From positions 496,001-560,000 of the forward strand of contig NZ_CP036278.1 in the NCBI RefSeq assembly GCF_007748035.1: DNA of 64,000 bases, in the 5' to 3' direction. The notes below the pieces were generated by a model, which was given only the letters and a program-made list of their open reading frames with translations, was not told the DNA's origin and did not search any database. This document shows, piece by piece, positions 62,708 through 64,000 of the stretch; within the stretch, counting starts at the first letter, position 1, and each line of letters opens with the position of its first letter. The stretch comes from Aeoliella mucimassa. GTDB taxonomy: Bacteria > Planctomycetota > Planctomycetia > Pirellulales > Lacipirellulaceae. The position numbers were made by a program, and so were the translations under genes.

Positions 62708-64000
62708 TTAGATCAATTCGTAGCCGTTTTGGTATTCGGGCTTGACGATCTTCTTCAGCTTGTCGTCGTTCAGCGGGGTCATGGTCTTGGCATCCCATTC
62801 CACGCGGTTGCCACTCCACACGGCCAGGTTGCCGAGCAGGATGGTTTCGGTCAGCGGACCGGCGTAGTTCGGGAAGTTCGACATCGGAGTCTTCGAGCGA
62901 TCCTTGATCGCATCGTAGAACTCACGCTCGTGACCACGCGAACGTGGGTATTCGACCTTCAGCGGATCGGCGCCGAGGATCTCGATGCCCTGCTCGGCGT
63001 AGTCGCCAGCAGCGTACATCTTGGCCTTGTCGCCGATGATCATGCAGCCCGAGGCCGAGGGGGCCGGGGTGCCATCGCCGTTCTTCACGGTCACGTCGGC
63101 AAACAGGGCGTTATCAGGCTTCTTGCCACCGTCGTACCAGTACATGGTGAACGGAGCACGACCGTCGAGTTCGGGGAACTCGAACTTGATGGTCGACCAT
63201 TCGGGATAGCTGTCGCCGTTGTGGCCCGAAGTTTGAGCTTCGACCGACACCGGGTCACGCATGTTGAGGCCCATGAACGGCAGGTTGCACGTATGGCAAG
63301 CCATGTCGCCGAGAGCACCGGTGCCGAAGTCCCACCAACCGCGCCACTTGAAGTCGTGGTAAGCGCCGGGAGCGTATTCACGCTTGGGAGCAACACCGAG
63401 CCACAGGTCCCAATGCACGTGCGACGGAACGGGAGCGCCAGCAGGGCGTTCGCCACCTTGAGGCCACACAGGACGGTTGGTCCAGATGTGAACTTCCTTC
63501 ACGTTGCCAAGGTTGCCTTCCTTGATGCGATGAGCTGCTTCACGCATCGGGTTGTAGGCCGTGAACTGGTTGCCCATCTGGGTAACCACGTTATTCTCCT
63601 TGGCCAATTCGCCGAGACGACGAGCTTCGTAGATGGTACGAGTCATTGGCTTCTGGCAGTACACATGCTTGCCGAGCTTCATGGCGGTAGCCGCGATGAT
63701 GGCGTGCATGTGGTCGGGAGTGCTGACCGTGACGACATCCAGCTTGTCGCCCATCTTGTCGAAGAACTCGCGGTAATCGTTGAACGTGTTACCGGTCTTC
63801 ATCAACGATTCCATGCCCGTGAGGGTTTGGTCGTCGATATCGCAAAGCGCGGCAATCTTGCCGAACTTCTTGGCGTTCTTGGTATCCGAATCGCCTTTAC
63901 CGCCAACGCCTACACAACCAATTTGAAGTTGCTCGTTTGCGGACTTGCTTTGTGCCAGAGCAACACCGCCCAGGGCCCAATAGCCTGCCCCCACGGCAGC
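62708..64000 (-). CDS. Gfo/Idh/MocA family oxidoreductase, N-terminus beyond window
   Basis: An open minus-strand frame entering from the right edge (at least 430 codons). The first visible residues AAVGAGYWALGGVALAQS look like the hydrophobic part and cleavage site of a twin-arginine signal, whose RR would lie outside the window. Then come IGCVGVGGKGDSDTKNAK (Rossmann fold), TVSTPDHMHAIIAATAMKLG, VYCQKPMTRTIYEARRL (the EKP-like catalytic Lys as QKP) and WWDFGTGALGDMACHTCNLP (family His/Asp region). Planctomycetes export many such NAD(P)-dependent enzymes acting on sugars or inositol. Substrate unknown. Confidence 0.92.
   Translation of the reverse strand, partial: AAVGAGYWALGGVALAQSKSANEQLQIGCVGVGGKGDSDTKNAKKFGKIAALCDIDDQTLTGMESLMKTGNTFNDYREFFDKMGDKLDVVTVSTPDHMHAIIAATAMKLGKHVYCQKPMTRTIYEARRLGELAKENNVVTQMGNQFTAYNPMREAAHRIKEGNLGNVKEVHIWTNRPVWPQGGERPAGAPVPSHVHWDLWLGVAPKREYAPGAYHDFKWRGWWDFGTGALGDMACHTCNLPFMGLNMRDPVSVEAQTSGHNGDSYPEWSTIKFEFPELDGRAPFTMYWYDGGKKPDNALFADVTVKNGDGTPAPSASGCMIIGDKAKMYAAGDYAEQGIEILGADPLKVEYPRSRGHEREFYDAIKDRSKTPMSNFPNYAGPLTETILLGNLAVWSGNRVEWDAKTMTPLNDDKLKKIVKPEYQNGYELI

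Overview
The window looks like chromosomal DNA of a planctomycete, probably order Pirellulales (Lacipirellulaceae-like; family level is a guess). The signs are secreted proteins with dockerin plus PEP-CTERM C-termini, a DUF1559 pseudopilin-like protein, a large FecR/anti-sigma-like membrane protein of planctomycete type, RNase E with a long acidic N-terminus, a HemD-HemE fusion, a Gfo/Idh/MocA oxidoreductase, GC-rich coding DNA and many loosely packed genes on both strands. No rRNA, tRNA or CRISPR array was seen.

Layout. 1-7 kb (minus strand): a secreted Ser-Arg-Pro-Ser repeat protein cut by the left edge, a secreted SnoaL-like protein, a DegT-type aminotransferase, a giant MscS-type channel and ribosomal protein L21. 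8-14 kb: a minus-strand cluster in transcription order hpf, ptsN, ptsH, ptsI, rne. This is a sugar-permease-less, probably regulatory PTS next to ribosome hibernation and RNA decay genes. 14-20 kb: two paralogous PEP-CTERM proteins, a DUF1559 protein, a Cys-rich exported protein and a 788-residue membrane protein. 20.6-21.3 kb: copy A of an unusual composite intergenic repeat. 21.7-31 kb: a TPR protein, a polyprenol-phosphate glycosyltransferase, Tex, a PDZ protein and HemDE. 31.5-37 kb: folK, panC, an Lgt carrying an inserted PDZ domain, a secreted PDZ protein and rlmN. 37-42.6 kb: two DUF697-type GTPases, a frameshifted quinone oxidoreductase and an ABC ATPase.

42.6-47.1 kb is an accessory island. 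One gene, whose product has a possible Mrr-like QxK nuclease motif, was hit near its 5' end by an IS630 element and an IS903-type IS5 element 17 bp apart. The original frame can be rebuilt exactly from the TA and 9-bp target duplications. Copy B of the composite repeat follows.

47-64 kb: a PhoR-like kinase, SppA, a sugar isomerase-like protein, a lipoprotein, TPR and LRR proteins, PhzF, superoxide dismutase, an SDR divergent from SoxR with a near-perfect SoxR box between them, an ECF sigma factor with its likely membrane anti-sigma factor, and a helical-repeat-like gene interrupted by a second, apparently identical IS903-type copy whose right end is duplicated (69 bp). The window ends inside a Gfo/Idh/MocA oxidoreductase gene.

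The strongest candidates for something undescribed are the composite repeat built around the TGGGAATCTATT motif (20.7-21.3 and 46.6-47.1 kb) and the IS-interrupted putative nuclease between 42.9 and 46.2 kb.
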